Below, one piece after another: positions 32,905 to 42,894 of a stretch of DNA of 64,000 nt. The position numbers and the translations under genes are program-made. Source of the DNA: JANWWM01 sp046719715 (GTDB lineage Bacteria > Bacteroidota > Chlorobiia > Chlorobiales > Thermochlorobacteraceae); assembly GCA_046719715.1 (NCBI GenBank), contig JBDNCJ010000007.1, positions 7,497 through 71,496 of the forward strand. Reading direction: 5' to 3'. The notes under the pieces are model-generated. The model made no database searches. It saw only the letters and a program-made list of their open reading frames with translations, and was not told where the DNA came from. Within the stretch, counting starts at the first letter, position 1; the number at the start of each line of letters is the position of its first letter.

Positions 32905-35900
32905 TTATTTTGAGAGCGCGAGGTTTGGACGCGCTGTAAAATCAGGCACGTTGGGAGGATTGGCTTGAATCATGTTCAGGACGAGTTCAAGTGATTTTTC
33001 AAGTTGTGTATCTACACCGTCACGGTAGTGATGGGGTGCGATGTCGACGAAGATGTCGGGGTCGGTGCCGTAGTTTTCAACGCCCCATTCGACATCGAAG
33101 AACCAGAAAGAAAATTCGGGTTGTGTGGTATAAGTGCCGTCGGCGAGTGGATGGCGCGGATAGATGCCGATGACGCCGCCCCAAGTGCGTTTGCCGACGA
33201 GCGTTCCGAGTTTCATCATTTTGAAGGCGTGCGAGAAAATATCGCCATCTGAACCTGCAAATTCGTTGGTGAGCGCAACGACATTGCCGAACGTGGCATA
33301 AGCGGGATAAGGTTCGGGGTGTTCGTTCCATCGCGAAATATCGTAGCCGAGCCGCTTACGGTTGAGTTTCTCGAGCAAGAGTTGCGAGACATGTCCGCCG
33401 CCGTTGAAGCGTACATCGACGATGAGTCCGTCGTAGCCATATTCGGAGAGGTAGGCGCGGTGAAATTCTGAGTAACCCCACGGACCCATATTCGGCACAT
33501 GAACATAACCCACTTTGCCACCTGATTTTTCATGCACCCATTTGGTATTGCGGTTCACCCAATCGCGATAGCGAAGCATTTCTTCGCTGGCAAGGGTCTT
33601 GACAACCACCGAGCGAATGTTTGATTTGTCGTTATTTGCAACCGTGAGCGTGATGGGCGATGAAGATTGATGCACCAAAAGTTCGCCGAGCGGAACATGC
33701 TCGCTCACGGGCGTGCCATTGACGCCGAGAATAAGGTCGCCGACCTTGAGGTTCGCACCCGGCGTTTTGAGTGAAGAGCCGGCGCCCGACTCCCAATGGT
33801 CGCTGTCGGGAATATGCGTGATTCGATACGCATCGAGTGTTGCATCGAAAACGACGTCCGCGCCCAAAGCGCCCAACGAATACTTGGGCTCGGGACGATA
33901 GTCGCCACCCATTTCATAGGCATGCGACGTGCCTAATTCGCCCTGCATTTCCCACATCAAATCCGAAAACTCGGTGCGCGACGCCACTCGTGCCAAGAGC
34001 GGCAGGTAGCGTTGATAGACGCCTTGCCAGTCAACATTCGACATATCTTCGGTCCAGAACTGGTCGCGTTGAAGTCGCCACGCTTCGCGATACATCTGTG
34101 TCCATTCGTAAAGCGGAATAATGGAGAGACGAATTCGAGAAAGATTCAGCGGTTTGGTCTCTTTAGATGTTGGCGAGAGCGCGTAGGTTTGAACATAATT
34201 CAATTTGCCTTGCTGACTGATGACGAGCCTTTTACCACTCGGCGAAAGCGCAAACGAATCGACGTTCTCGAACAAGACGTCATGCTTTTTCTCGTCAAAA
34301 GAAAATTGCTCGAGCGTGCCGCCGCTTCCCGCCTCGATGAGCGAGCCTTGAACAGGATTGTTCAAGAAATACGCCTTGCCTTTCGATGCGCCAATGGCAA
34401 CATATCGACCTTCTGAAACGGGAAACTCCACGACGCGCTCCGAGATGCCGTCAAAGTCAATCTTTACTACAACCTCATGCTTGCCATTTTCACTACCATT
34501 GCCGTTGTGCTCACTTGAAGCATTGGCAGAAGACGATTTGAGAGAGAGTTTCGGTTCGGCAAGAAATGGCGATGTGAGGTCTTTTTGAAGTGTGATGAGA
34601 TACGGTTTGGTCGCGCGAGGAAAATTCAAATCGAAATGCACATTGTCATAAACGGGGTTAAAGACGCGCTTTGAAAGGAAGTAAAGATACTTGCCTTCGG
34701 GGTCAAAGCAGGGCTGTTCATCAATCAAAATCGGTGTTGTAACGCGATGCGATTGACCTTGTTCAACATCGTAAATTTCAATCGCACTTTTTTCGGGTGA
34801 AAAAGCAAAGCCATAGGCAATGAACTTGCCGTCGGGCGACCAAGAAAAGCCGCCGATACGTTGAAATTTGCTTTTGGCAATCAACCGCATTTCACCGCTA
34901 TCCAAGTTGATGAACAAAAGTTCTTGTCGGTGATTCGACAGGCAAACGTGGTTGGCTTTGGGCGACGCCGTCATCATAATGGCGCGACCGATATTGAGGT
35001 CATCAAAGCGTTTAAGGAAGTGATTGAGTTTGCCGTCTTCGGCGGAATAAAGTTCGAGACGCTCTTCGCCCGATGCATCGGAAATAGCCGCGAGGGTTTT
35101 GCCGTCGTGTAAAAATTGCGCAAGGCGATAGCGTGCGACATCGTCTTTACCGAATTCCGTTACCGCGCCTTCGGCAAGGTGCATGCCAAACGCATGACCG
35201 CGTGTGGTAATGGCAATGTGCTCGGAATCGGGGTGAAGAAAATAAGTTTCAAGATGCTTTTGCGCGTCGACAAATTTGCGATTGCGTTGCGTGAAGGGAC
35301 TACGATACTGAACGTCAATTTTGTTGTTGGAATTTTGTTCAGCATCAAAGATGAACAAATCTGCGCCGGCGTGATAGACGATGCGATTTTGTCCAGAACT
35401 GTCTTTCTGAGGATAGCGAACGTAATAATCGGTATGAAAAGTGTGCTGTTGAAGGTCGGTGGCGTCGAGCGAAGCGGAGTAAAGATTGCCGATGCCCTCA
35501 TGGTCGCTGACGAAGAAGATGCGCGCGCCGTTGGGCGTATCGAGCCAAATGGGCGTAACAAAATTGCTTTTGAAGCCAAGTTTTAAACTGAAATTTTCAA
35601 AAGTACCAGAGCCGTCTTTATCGATCCAGATTTCGCCGGCGGTTCCGCCTTTGTAGCGTTTCCAGCGTGCCGCGTCGGCGCTGTTTCTGCCGAGTACCGA
35701 GCCGCCGTTTTTGCCAAAAGAGAGGGCAACGCCGTGTCCGAGATTGAGCGACTGAGGTTCGCCGCCGCTGGGCGAAATTTTCATCAAGCATTGAAATTTG
35801 CGGAACGGCTGTTTGGCGTTAGTGGTAAAGAGAATCTGCCCCTGATGCCAGCCTAAGACGCGCGTGAGCGTTGCGCCGAGAAACGTGAGCCGCTTGGGAT

Positions 35901-36150
35901 TGCCACCATCCGATTCCATCACATAGACTTCGGGGTGTCCTTCGTCTTTGCTCGTAAAGGCAATCCAATTGCCGTCGGGTGAAATTGAAGGCGATGAGCA
36001 CTCGGAGAGCGACGCCGTCAGACGATTTGCAATGCCACCGTGCGCACTGACTTCCCAAAGGTCGTCTTCGGAAACAAAGACAACTTTGCCTTGATAAAGT
36101 GAAGGTTGGCGATAGTAGCCTTGTTTAGCAGGGTTCGGAGACCGTTGCAT
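32905..36150 (-). CDS. Tricorn-type protease (S41 family)
   Basis: 1081 residues, close to the roughly 1070 of tricorn. The N-terminal half forms two beta-propellers of WD40/TolB-like blades (SPSISPDGNWIAFTSKDEG, FSWSPDGKFIAYGFAF). A PDZ domain follows (about 770-850, LKVGDLILGVNGTPVSE), then the S41 core. All tricorn catalytic residues are in place: Ser742-His743 (GTSHAYEMGG), Ser967 in NEFAGSDGDIF, and Glu1025 in WGVENYGTDPD. There is no signal peptide, so it is cytosolic and degrades peptides released by other proteases. It is the only gene in its transcript unit. Confidence 0.92.
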   Translation of the reverse strand: MQRSPNPAKQGYYRQPSLYQGKVVFVSEDDLWEVSAHGGIANRLTASLSECSSPSISPDGNWIAFTSKDEGHPEVYVMESDGGNPKRLTFLGATLTRVLGWHQGQILFTTNAKQPFRKFQCLMKISPSGGEPQSLNLGHGVALSFGKNGGSVLGRNSADAARWKRYKGGTAGEIWIDKDGSGTFENFSLKLGFKSNFVTPIWLDTPNGARIFFVSDHEGIGNLYSASLDATDLQQHTFHTDYYVRYPQKDSSGQNRIVYHAGADLFIFDAEQNSNNKIDVQYRSPFTQRNRKFVDAQKHLETYFLHPDSEHIAITTRGHAFGMHLAEGAVTEFGKDDVARYRLAQFLHDGKTLAAISDASGEERLELYSAEDGKLNHFLKRFDDLNIGRAIMMTASPKANHVCLSNHRQELLFINLDSGEMRLIAKSKFQRIGGFSWSPDGKFIAYGFAFSPEKSAIEIYDVEQGQSHRVTTPILIDEQPCFDPEGKYLYFLSKRVFNPVYDNVHFDLNFPRATKPYLITLQKDLTSPFLAEPKLSLKSSSANASSEHNGNGSENGKHEVVVKIDFDGISERVVEFPVSEGRYVAIGASKGKAYFLNNPVQGSLIEAGSGGTLEQFSFDEKKHDVLFENVDSFALSPSGKRLVISQQGKLNYVQTYALSPTSKETKPLNLSRIRLSIIPLYEWTQMYREAWRLQRDQFWTEDMSNVDWQGVYQRYLPLLARVASRTEFSDLMWEMQGELGTSHAYEMGGDYRPEPKYSLGALGADVVFDATLDAYRITHIPDSDHWESGAGSSLKTPGANLKVGDLILGVNGTPVSEHVPLGELLVHQSSSPITLTVANNDKSNIRSVVVKTLASEEMLRYRDWVNRNTKWVHEKSGGKVGYVHVPNMGPWGYSEFHRAYLSEYGYDGLIVDVRFNGGGHVSQLLLEKLNRKRLGYDISRWNEHPEPYPAYATFGNVVALTNEFAGSDGDIFSHAFKMMKLGTLVGKRTWGGVIGIYPRHPLADGTYTTQPEFSFWFFDVEWGVENYGTDPDIFVDIAPHHYRDGVDTQLEKSLELVLNMIQANPPNVPDFTARPNLALSK

Positions 36151-36211
36151 AATTCAAAGTTTGAGATTTGCAAGTATGAAATAAAAGAAATTATAACTCT
36201 GCTACGCAACG

Positions 36212-36236
36212 AAAAAGGTCGCTCATAAGGCGACCT
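36212..36236 (-). terminator. Intrinsic terminator overlapping the end of the hydroxylase-like gene
   Basis: AGGTCGC (36216-36222) pairs with GCGACCT (36230-36236); the stop codon lies in the 7-base loop. Five T follow on the minus strand (complement of 36212-36216). It separates the gene at 36223 from the tricorn gene. Confidence 0.8.
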
Positions 36237-37095
36237 CTTCCATTCGTTGTGAAGACTTTACTTTGAGAGCCGAAGGCGGCGTATTGCGCTTGAAGGGTCG
36301 AAAGACCGCTAAATGTTGAAGCGCGTAACTTTTCGTCTCGTCCCATAACCGTTGAAAGAACGGCAAGTTCGGTGAACTGAGCGGGTATGAATCGTCTGTG
36401 AGTCCATACACTTTCGGCTTTTCATTTTTGGGCAAGTAAGCCGTGCCGAAGAGCCAATCCCAGATGGCAAGTTTGGTGGCGTAATTGACACTATTGCCTT
36501 TGCCTTTGGCGTGATGCCAGCGGTGCATTTCCGGACCGTTGATGACATACTGCAGCGCGCCCGATTTCACATTGATATTCGAGTGGATATACATTCCCCA
36601 AACGGCATCAATCATGCCTTTAATCACGGCGACTTCGGGTGCGGCACCGAGCAGAATAATCGGCGCGAATTCAATCGTTTGATTGATGAGAATTTCAAAC
36701 GAATGCGAGCGCGAGCCTGAAATCCAATCCATTTCGCGCGGCGAGTGGTGCGCTTCGTGAATCCGATACAGCCACTTGTTGCGGTGTTGCCAGCGATGGA
36801 ACAGGTAAATGTAAAGGTCGTGCGTGATGACGAAGAAAACGACTTGCGCCCAAATCGGGAAATCGGAGACGATTTGCAAGCGTGAAAACCCCGACGCATT
36901 GTCCAACCAATAAATGAACCCGAAAATCGCCCACGCCAGCACGTAACTTTGCAGAAACGTGTAGAGAAATAAGTCGCTGAAAAAACCCTCATGAAAAAGC
37001 CGTTGCCCTTTGGTGTAAGGGAAAAGGCGTTCAAGCACAATGAACAAAAGCGCAGAGCCGACAATAACGGCAGGTGAAAGAATTTCTAACGACAT
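36223..37095 (-). CDS. Fatty-acid hydroxylase/sterol desaturase-family membrane enzyme
   Basis: 290 residues with membrane helices at about 8-25, 43-65 and 80-100. The di-iron histidine clusters are intact: HDLYIYLFHRWQH, then HEAHHSPREMDW, and MHRWHHAKG near residue 215. Members insert oxygen or a double bond into lipids (fatty acid hydroxylase, sterol desaturase, carotenoid hydroxylase); the lipid cannot be told here. It follows the NeuB-like gene by 12 bases, so a surface-lipid role is plausible. O2 is required. Confidence 0.88.
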   Translation of the reverse strand: MSLEILSPAVIVGSALLFIVLERLFPYTKGQRLFHEGFFSDLFLYTFLQSYVLAWAIFGFIYWLDNASGFSRLQIVSDFPIWAQVVFFVITHDLYIYLFHRWQHRNKWLYRIHEAHHSPREMDWISGSRSHSFEILINQTIEFAPIILLGAAPEVAVIKGMIDAVWGMYIHSNINVKSGALQYVINGPEMHRWHHAKGKGNSVNYATKLAIWDWLFGTAYLPKNEKPKVYGLTDDSYPLSSPNLPFFQRLWDETKSYALQHLAVFRPFKRNTPPSALKVKSSQRMEEVAL

Positions 37096-37107
37096 AATTA
37101 AACGAAA

Positions 37108-37998
37108 TTAAGATGCAGAAACGGTGGATTGCACGCGGCGAAGTTTCTTGCGCGGTCCGACTTCCGACTCATAGACGCGCTTAACGCCATCGCCCAAGGC
37201 TTTTTCAATGTCGCGAATGTTATGAACAAGACGTTCAAGCCCGCCAAGTTCAACGGAAGCGGCTTGGTCGGTGCCCCACATGGCGCGGTCGAGCGTGATG
37301 TGCCGCTCAATGAACGTTGCACCCATCGCAACTGTCGCCCAAGTGGTGGCAAGCCCCGTCTCGTGCCCCGAATAGCCAATCGGACACATCGGATATTTGG
37401 CTTTAAGCGTGTGAATCATGCGCAAGTTCAGCTCTTCTGGCGGACAGGGATAAGTCGAGGTCGCATGCGCAATGAGAAGATTTTCAGTGCCAATCGCTTC
37501 AACGGCATGCTCAATTTCTTCCATTGTCGACATTCCCGTCGAAATAATCAGCGGGCGACCGGTGGATTTCTTTTTCTTCAACAACTCAATATCAGTTAGC
37601 GAGGCGGAAGCGGCTTTGTAGCAAGGCGGGTTAAATTGTTCCATAAAATCAACCGAAGGCTCGTCCCAACACGAGGCGAACCATAAAATCCCTTTCTCCT
37701 TGCAGTATTGGTCGATTTCAGTGTAGTCTTCTTTGGTGAATTCAACTTTGTAACGGTATTCAAGATAGGTCATTCTGCCCCAAGGCGTGTCGCGCTCAAT
37801 GTTCCACTGGTCTTTGGGGACGCAGATTTCGGGAGTGCGTTTTTGGAATTTGACGGCATCACAACCGGCATGCACGGCACCGTCGATCATTTTTTTGGCG
37901 ATATCAAGCGAGCCGTTGTGGTTGATGCCGATTTCAGCGATGATGAAAACGGGCTGACCGTCTCCGACAAGTTTACTTCCAATTTTAACGTGAGCCAT
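37108..37998 (-). CDS. N-acetylneuraminate synthase-family aldolase (NeuB-like), without SAF domain
   Basis: NeuB condenses phosphoenolpyruvate with a hexosamine derivative to a nonulosonic acid. The TIM-barrel signatures are present: FIIAEIGINHNGSLDIAKKM, DAVKFQKRTPE, and PLIISTGMSTMEEIEHAV, IGYSGHETGL. At 296 residues it lacks the C-terminal SAF (antifreeze-like) domain of the usual 340-residue enzyme. That shorter form is known for other members; the exact product may be a sialic-acid-like sugar. The next gene upstream is a KdsC-like phosphatase 75 bases away, consistent with a small sugar pathway. A cytidylyltransferase was not found. Confidence 0.86.
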   Translation of the reverse strand: MAHVKIGSKLVGDGQPVFIIAEIGINHNGSLDIAKKMIDGAVHAGCDAVKFQKRTPEICVPKDQWNIERDTPWGRMTYLEYRYKVEFTKEDYTEIDQYCKEKGILWFASCWDEPSVDFMEQFNPPCYKAASASLTDIELLKKKKSTGRPLIISTGMSTMEEIEHAVEAIGTENLLIAHATSTYPCPPEELNLRMIHTLKAKYPMCPIGYSGHETGLATTWATVAMGATFIERHITLDRAMWGTDQAASVELGGLERLVHNIRDIEKALGDGVKRVYESEVGPRKKLRRVQSTVSAS

Positions 37999-38073
37999 TG
38001 TCTAAAGGTTTCTGTTTGAAAAAAGTCTGCCGATTAAACGAGAAGACGGCGTTGAAAGTTTTAGATTGCTTGA

Positions 38074-38595
38074 TTAGGCGATTCGGTGCGCTAAAATCCA
38101 TTCGGCAAAATCACGGAACGCACCATGTCCGCCGTTGGCATTGGCTTTGTAATGAACGGCTTTTTGCACCGTCGGCATCGCGTCGTTTGGGCAAGCCGTC
38201 AAGCCTGCTTTTTTGATTTCAGCGATGATTTCAAGGTCGTTGACGTCGTCGCCGATATAGCCTAATTCTGAAATCTTCAAGCCCGTGTCGCGCAAAATGT
38301 CCTCTAATTTAGCACGTTTATTTTTAACGCCCAGATAAAGATACGGCATTTTCAATTTTTCTGCGCGTTTTTGAACACTGCCAGAAAGTTCCCCCGTGAT
38401 GATTGCGGTTTCAATACCTGCATCGCGCAAACGCTCTACGCCCATACCGTCGCGAATAGAAAATCGCTTAAAGGCTTCGCCCTGCTCGGAGTAATAGACG
38501 CCGGTGTCGGTCAAAACGCCGTCGTTGTCAGTGAGAATGAGTTTAATTGCGCTCGCGCGTTTTTGAATCTCTTTTTTGGAAAGCGGCTTTGGCAT
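38074..38595 (-). CDS. KdsC-type HAD phosphatase
   Basis: 173 residues, the size of KDO-8-phosphate phosphatase. Motif 1 is LILTDNDGVLTDTG with Asp23 (nucleophile) and Asp25; further motifs are TAIITGELSGSV, KLEDILRD, and YIGDDVNDLEII. The family removes phosphate from KDO-8-P or N-acylneuraminate-9-P. Next to a NeuB-like gene the second is likely. It is in the same direction with 75 bases between. Confidence 0.88.
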   Translation of the reverse strand: MPKPLSKKEIQKRASAIKLILTDNDGVLTDTGVYYSEQGEAFKRFSIRDGMGVERLRDAGIETAIITGELSGSVQKRAEKLKMPYLYLGVKNKRAKLEDILRDTGLKISELGYIGDDVNDLEIIAEIKKAGLTACPNDAMPTVQKAVHYKANANGGHGAFRDFAEWILAHRIA

Positions 38596-38627
38596 CGTGG
38601 TTTATTTCAACAATTTATTTTGACAAC

Positions 38628-39080
38628 TTACTCGACAAAAGTTTGAATCGCTTTTTGACGCTTGCCAGCAGGAAGGCTCATCGGATAGAGCGTTTTTGTA
38701 TCCAAGATTGCCCAAAGCGATTTGCCCGCAAAAAAGCCCACCAGAGACCCAAGAAGCATCGGAATAAAGATATATGGTTCAGGTGTTTTAGTTGAGGAAC
38801 TCCATGCGAAGAGCGCGCCAATAATTGTGCCGCCGAGTGCGCCGAAATAAGCCCCAACGCCGCCGATTGCAAGCGTACCACCCAATCGCGGACGTCGCTC
38901 AATTTTTGAAACAGAATCCATGCTGAACTTCAAGGAAGAGTCGGCGGTAGAGCATACCAGCGTATCGCCCACGAGCCTGAGTCGCTCGCAGTCGCACTCG
39001 GATTGATGAACGGGCGTCAGCACATAGCGATGAGCGCACCCAACGTGCAAGCCACAAAGAAGTAAGAAGAAGAATCGCAT
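38628..39080 (-). CDS. Small lipoprotein with two glycine-rich membrane segments
   Basis: 150 residues. The start MRFFFLLLCGLHVGC ends in a lipobox-like Cys at position 15. The N-terminal part has a Cys-rich stretch (SECDCERLRLVGDTLVC). Two Gly-rich hydrophobic segments lie at about 66-92 and 103-122. I do not recognise it. It is in line with the lipoprotein upstream (29-base gap). Confidence 0.6.
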   Translation of the reverse strand: MRFFFLLLCGLHVGCAHRYVLTPVHQSECDCERLRLVGDTLVCSTADSSLKFSMDSVSKIERRPRLGGTLAIGGVGAYFGALGGTIIGALFAWSSSTKTPEPYIFIPMLLGSLVGFFAGKSLWAILDTKTLYPMSLPAGKRQKAIQTFVE

Positions 39081-39109
39081 CAGGCTAAATGGTTTGGCGG
39101 CGTCGTGAT

Positions 39110-40471
39110 TTACTCGGCGAGCAAGCCACGCTCATCGACTTTGAGGAGAAGCGGTTTGTTGTTGCTGGTGCCGGTAATGATGTAACCGTCGTCAATGGTT
39201 TGTTTAATGGTGAGACCTTCATCGTCAAGCGAAGTGCCTTGTGTGATTTCCCAGAGTAAATTTCCTTGTGAAGAGTATTTAGCGATATAGACGTCTCTGC
39301 CGCCGGGCGCAGGGGAGCGAAGCCCTTCGCGCGTGATTCTTTCGGTGCTCGAACCGACAAAGATAAAGTTACCGTCGCGTGTCTTATTCATCTGATTCAA
39401 AAAGCGAGAGGGAATGTTTGCAAACGTAATGCGTCGAACAATGCCGTTCATCGAGGCATTCACCACAAGGATGTAAAGCGTACTGTTGGTGCGTGCAAAA
39501 ATAGCAAGGTTGCCATCTGGTTGCGGAACAATCCCTAAGGCTTCATCGGCGGTGTTCAACTTCCCTGTGTAGGAAACCGATTGGTCAATCACATCACCAG
39601 CGGGATATTGTGCATCATAGAGAAAACTCGATATGGTATCGCCAGAGGAATTGAAACGCAGGAGATACAAGTCAGGGGCGACAAGCCGACGAATACCCGA
39701 TTTAACAAAATCAAAAATCGGCGTGTAAAATCCTGCTAAGAAAGTCTCTTGCCCAAAGGCGATGCCGTCGTTAAAGCCAATGTCGGCGCCAGACGTGTTG
39801 GAAAGCGACCCGAGGGACTGAATGCGACGCTGAACGAGTAAATTTCCGCTTGGGTCGCACGACGCCACATAGCCGTCGTTGATGAACAGTGAAAACGGTC
39901 CAGAAATCGTGCGGCGCGTTTGTCCATAAAACAATACATTTCCGTTTGCTTGCGATACCGCACCGGAAAATCGCAACTGACGAGGACTATCGGAAAAAGT
40001 GCGAGACCATTGCTCATTGCCGAGTGAATCCAGACGAATCGCATAGCCACCAGTTTGATTCACCCCCGTAAAAATTGAGCCAGAAGCAATAAACTCGCCA
40101 TTGCCTATGGACACAATGCTGTTGAGCGTTTCAATCGAATCAGAATAAAGTTTTGCCCATCGAACGCCGCCCAATGCGTTGGTGCGAACTACCAATGCGC
40201 TTCGGAACAGCGAGCCCGGACGTTGAACTTCCCCAACAAACAAAAGGTCGCCGCTTGGCAGCGAGAGTGCTTTTCTTGCAACGCCGCTGGTCAGCAAAAT
40301 CGTGGTGTTCTCAACGCGAATTGAATCTAATCGCCGAAGAAAGGTCGCTTGGGAAGCGAACTTACCCGGCTCTCGTGGCGCGGCGGGATTTTTGCAACTG
40401 CCAACAAAAGCAATCGCTCCAATCACGAAGAGCATGAAAAGAAAAGTGCGAAAGCCAAAAGCGTTTATCAT
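39110..40471 (-). CDS. Lipoprotein beta-propeller of repeated 'reported value' blades
   Basis: 453 residues with a signal ending at Cys26 (FVGSC). The body consists of repeats of roughly 45-60 residues such as GGYAIRLDSLGNEQWSRTFSD and VYIAKYSSQGNLLWEITQGT, the pattern of SBBP-like and delta-60-type propellers seen in Bacteroidota surface proteins. The final repeat, DDGYIITGTSNNKPLLLKVD, is complete. The function is not known. The gene is followed by the small lipoprotein and preceded, 12 bases away, by a TonB receptor gene, so the three may form one operon. Confidence 0.72.
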   Translation of the reverse strand: MINAFGFRTFLFMLFVIGAIAFVGSCKNPAAPREPGKFASQATFLRRLDSIRVENTTILLTSGVARKALSLPSGDLLFVGEVQRPGSLFRSALVVRTNALGGVRWAKLYSDSIETLNSIVSIGNGEFIASGSIFTGVNQTGGYAIRLDSLGNEQWSRTFSDSPRQLRFSGAVSQANGNVLFYGQTRRTISGPFSLFINDGYVASCDPSGNLLVQRRIQSLGSLSNTSGADIGFNDGIAFGQETFLAGFYTPIFDFVKSGIRRLVAPDLYLLRFNSSGDTISSFLYDAQYPAGDVIDQSVSYTGKLNTADEALGIVPQPDGNLAIFARTNSTLYILVVNASMNGIVRRITFANIPSRFLNQMNKTRDGNFIFVGSSTERITREGLRSPAPGGRDVYIAKYSSQGNLLWEITQGTSLDDEGLTIKQTIDDGYIITGTSNNKPLLLKVDERGLLAE

Positions 40472-40483
40472 CGTTAAATAAGT

Positions 40484-42802
40484 TTAGAATTCAGCCCGAA
40501 CGCCCACAACGGGCAAAAGAGGAATATGAAAAACGAAATCAGCACGACGCGTATTTGTGTTCCAAATTTGTCCGCTGACGTTTTCATTGCTCAACGCATT
40601 TTGCAAATCCAAAAATGCAGTTAAAGTGATGTCGCTGGTGAAGATGCGATAATCCACGCGAACATCGAGGCGACTGTATTCGGGATAGCGAAGCGCGTTA
40701 ATTTGCGAGAGGTCTAAAAATCCGCCGACGCTTCCTGATGTCTCTTCATCAAACGGCGTGTAAGGTTTGCCGCCCAAGTAACGCCACCGCACGCCGATTT
40801 CCCAATTCTCATCAAGCTTGTATCCGACCGTCAGCGAAACGACATGACGAAAATCGAAACTGCCCGGACGCAAAACGCCGTCAAGCCCGGCGTGCTCAAT
40901 TTGCGAGAGCGAATAATTAGCGATGAAGTAATAATTGTCGGTGAATTTTTTTTGCGCGAAAATTTCAATGCCGTTGGCGCGACCCGTCCCGCCGTTTGTG
41001 AGGCGTTCATCTAAGCCGAACGTGCCAAAGTCGGTCGCCAAATTCGCCATCGAGAGCGCGAGAATTTGAGAAGAGGCGGAGTAATTGCGATACGACTTCG
41101 TGAAGGCTTCGAGCGTCAGTTTCAAATCATCATTTGGATAAAACTCCAAGCCAGTTACAAAATGGTCGGCGCGCAGTTGTCGCAAGGCGCGATTTTCAGG
41201 CTTTGCCATCACCCAAACCATCGGCGGCGATTGGTAATACATGCCGTAGGCGAAATTGAGTTTAAGGTTGCTTCTCAAATAAATGCTCAATCCTGCACGC
41301 GGCGCAAATGAAATCGGTTCATCGATGTAACTGAAATAATCGAAGCGTGCGCCCGCCGTGAGGCTGAATCGGTTGAGAAAAAGTTTATTGTATTGCGCGT
41401 AGCCGCCGAACTTTATTGCAGAGGCGTTGCGCGTTTCATTGACGGCAGGACGAAGCGTTACCGTAAAAGGGTCAAAGTAAGGTTGAATGTTGATTTGATT
41501 GCCCGCGCTAAGTTGCCGAGCGACAATCCCTGCCTCGAACAAGTCGTCGCCTGAAATGCGGTAGGAAAGGTCGGAGCGCAAAACAAATTCGCGTTCCGAA
41601 GATTCATTGCGGTATTTGTCTTCGGGTGTGCCTTGTGTGCTGGTCTGAACGGTTCGCGTGTAGAAGGTATAATAATTGTGTGAAAGCGACGTGCGAATGA
41701 AGGATTGTTTGTTCAAAAGCCATGTGTGCGAAAGCCCGAGCACATATTGCCACTGGTTGTTTTCATTGAGGTCGACGGCACTTGGATTTGATGTTTGGCG
41801 AATGTTGTCGCGTCCGCCAACGCCGATGAGCGCGAGTCGATGATTGGCGTCAAGGTCGTAGTTGAGTTTTAAGTTGAAATTCGTATAGTTTGGAATCGTT
41901 GTTTTGAACGATTGGTCTAAAAGGTTCAAGACTTCGTCGTAATAACTTTGACGAGCGGCAATCATGAACGCGCCTTTACCGTCGTTCATCGGTCCTTCCG
42001 TCATTGCGCCTGCGCCGACCGTGCCTACAATCGCACGGCTTTCGCCCTTGTTCCGATTGCCTTCGCGAAAGTGAATATCCATCACGGACGACATTCTATC
42101 GCCGTATTTGCTCGAAAAGCCGCCCGCGCTGAAAGTAACATCTTGCAGAAAATCTACTTGAAGCATGCCGACCTCGCCGCCGCCCGTGCCTTGTATGCCG
42201 AAGTGGTTGATGTTTGGAATTTCAATGCCGTCAATCAAAATGAAATTTTCTGCGGGACTGCCGCCGCGCACAATCAAGTCGTTGCGCGTATCTGACGAGA
42301 CCACCACGCCGGGAAGAAGCAACATCATGCGCGTTACATCTTCGCTGGCGCCGGGCGCGCGACGAATTTCTTCTTGCGAGAGTTTATTCGTCGACACCTT
42401 CGCATCTTCGGCGCGCTCAAAAAGATTATCCACAATGGTAATTTCTCTTGCTTGTGCCGAGCGCACGTTCAGTTCGAGCGGAAGGTAAGTCGGTTTTGAG
42501 GCTTTAATGACGATGTCGGTCTTCGTGAGTGTGTTGTATTCAAAGGCGTCGACCTTCACTTGCACAACGCCCACCGGAATTTGAGAGATGGTGAATTTGC
42601 CGTTTGCGTCTGTTACCGAGCCGAGTTTCGTGCCGACAATCGAAACCTTTGCGCCAACAATGGCTTGCTTGGTTTCTCGGTCGCGCACGACACCTTCCAG
42701 CGTGCCTGTCAAAGATTGAGCAAAAAGCAGTTGCGCACAAGGCAAAATGAGCATCAGGGTGATGAAAAACGATAAACCCCTCATCGGTAGTGATGACGAC
42801 AT
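40484..42802 (-). CDS. TonB-dependent receptor with regulatory-like N-terminal domain
   Basis: 772 residues from ATG 42802. After the signal peptide comes GTLEGVVRDRETKQAIVGAK (carboxypeptidase-regulatory-like fold), a plug (EEIRRAPGASEDVTRMMLLLPGV) with NDLIVRGGSPAENFILIDGI, then a barrel ending VGVRAEF. The substrate is unknown. The next two genes code for lipoproteins, a layout reminiscent of receptor-plus-surface-lipoprotein pairs. It differs clearly in sequence from the receptor at 24578. Confidence 0.87.
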   Translation of the reverse strand: MSSSLPMRGLSFFITLMLILPCAQLLFAQSLTGTLEGVVRDRETKQAIVGAKVSIVGTKLGSVTDANGKFTISQIPVGVVQVKVDAFEYNTLTKTDIVIKASKPTYLPLELNVRSAQAREITIVDNLFERAEDAKVSTNKLSQEEIRRAPGASEDVTRMMLLLPGVVVSSDTRNDLIVRGGSPAENFILIDGIEIPNINHFGIQGTGGGEVGMLQVDFLQDVTFSAGGFSSKYGDRMSSVMDIHFREGNRNKGESRAIVGTVGAGAMTEGPMNDGKGAFMIAARQSYYDEVLNLLDQSFKTTIPNYTNFNLKLNYDLDANHRLALIGVGGRDNIRQTSNPSAVDLNENNQWQYVLGLSHTWLLNKQSFIRTSLSHNYYTFYTRTVQTSTQGTPEDKYRNESSEREFVLRSDLSYRISGDDLFEAGIVARQLSAGNQINIQPYFDPFTVTLRPAVNETRNASAIKFGGYAQYNKLFLNRFSLTAGARFDYFSYIDEPISFAPRAGLSIYLRSNLKLNFAYGMYYQSPPMVWVMAKPENRALRQLRADHFVTGLEFYPNDDLKLTLEAFTKSYRNYSASSQILALSMANLATDFGTFGLDERLTNGGTGRANGIEIFAQKKFTDNYYFIANYSLSQIEHAGLDGVLRPGSFDFRHVVSLTVGYKLDENWEIGVRWRYLGGKPYTPFDEETSGSVGGFLDLSQINALRYPEYSRLDVRVDYRIFTSDITLTAFLDLQNALSNENVSGQIWNTNTRRADFVFHIPLLPVVGVRAEF

Positions 42803-42894
42803 GTTTTGATAGAGATGGTCCGAATGAAGAATGAGCAATGAAAAAGGCGGTTTGTTACTTGTTAGCTAAGATGTTGGATTCTTCAAAGTTTAAG

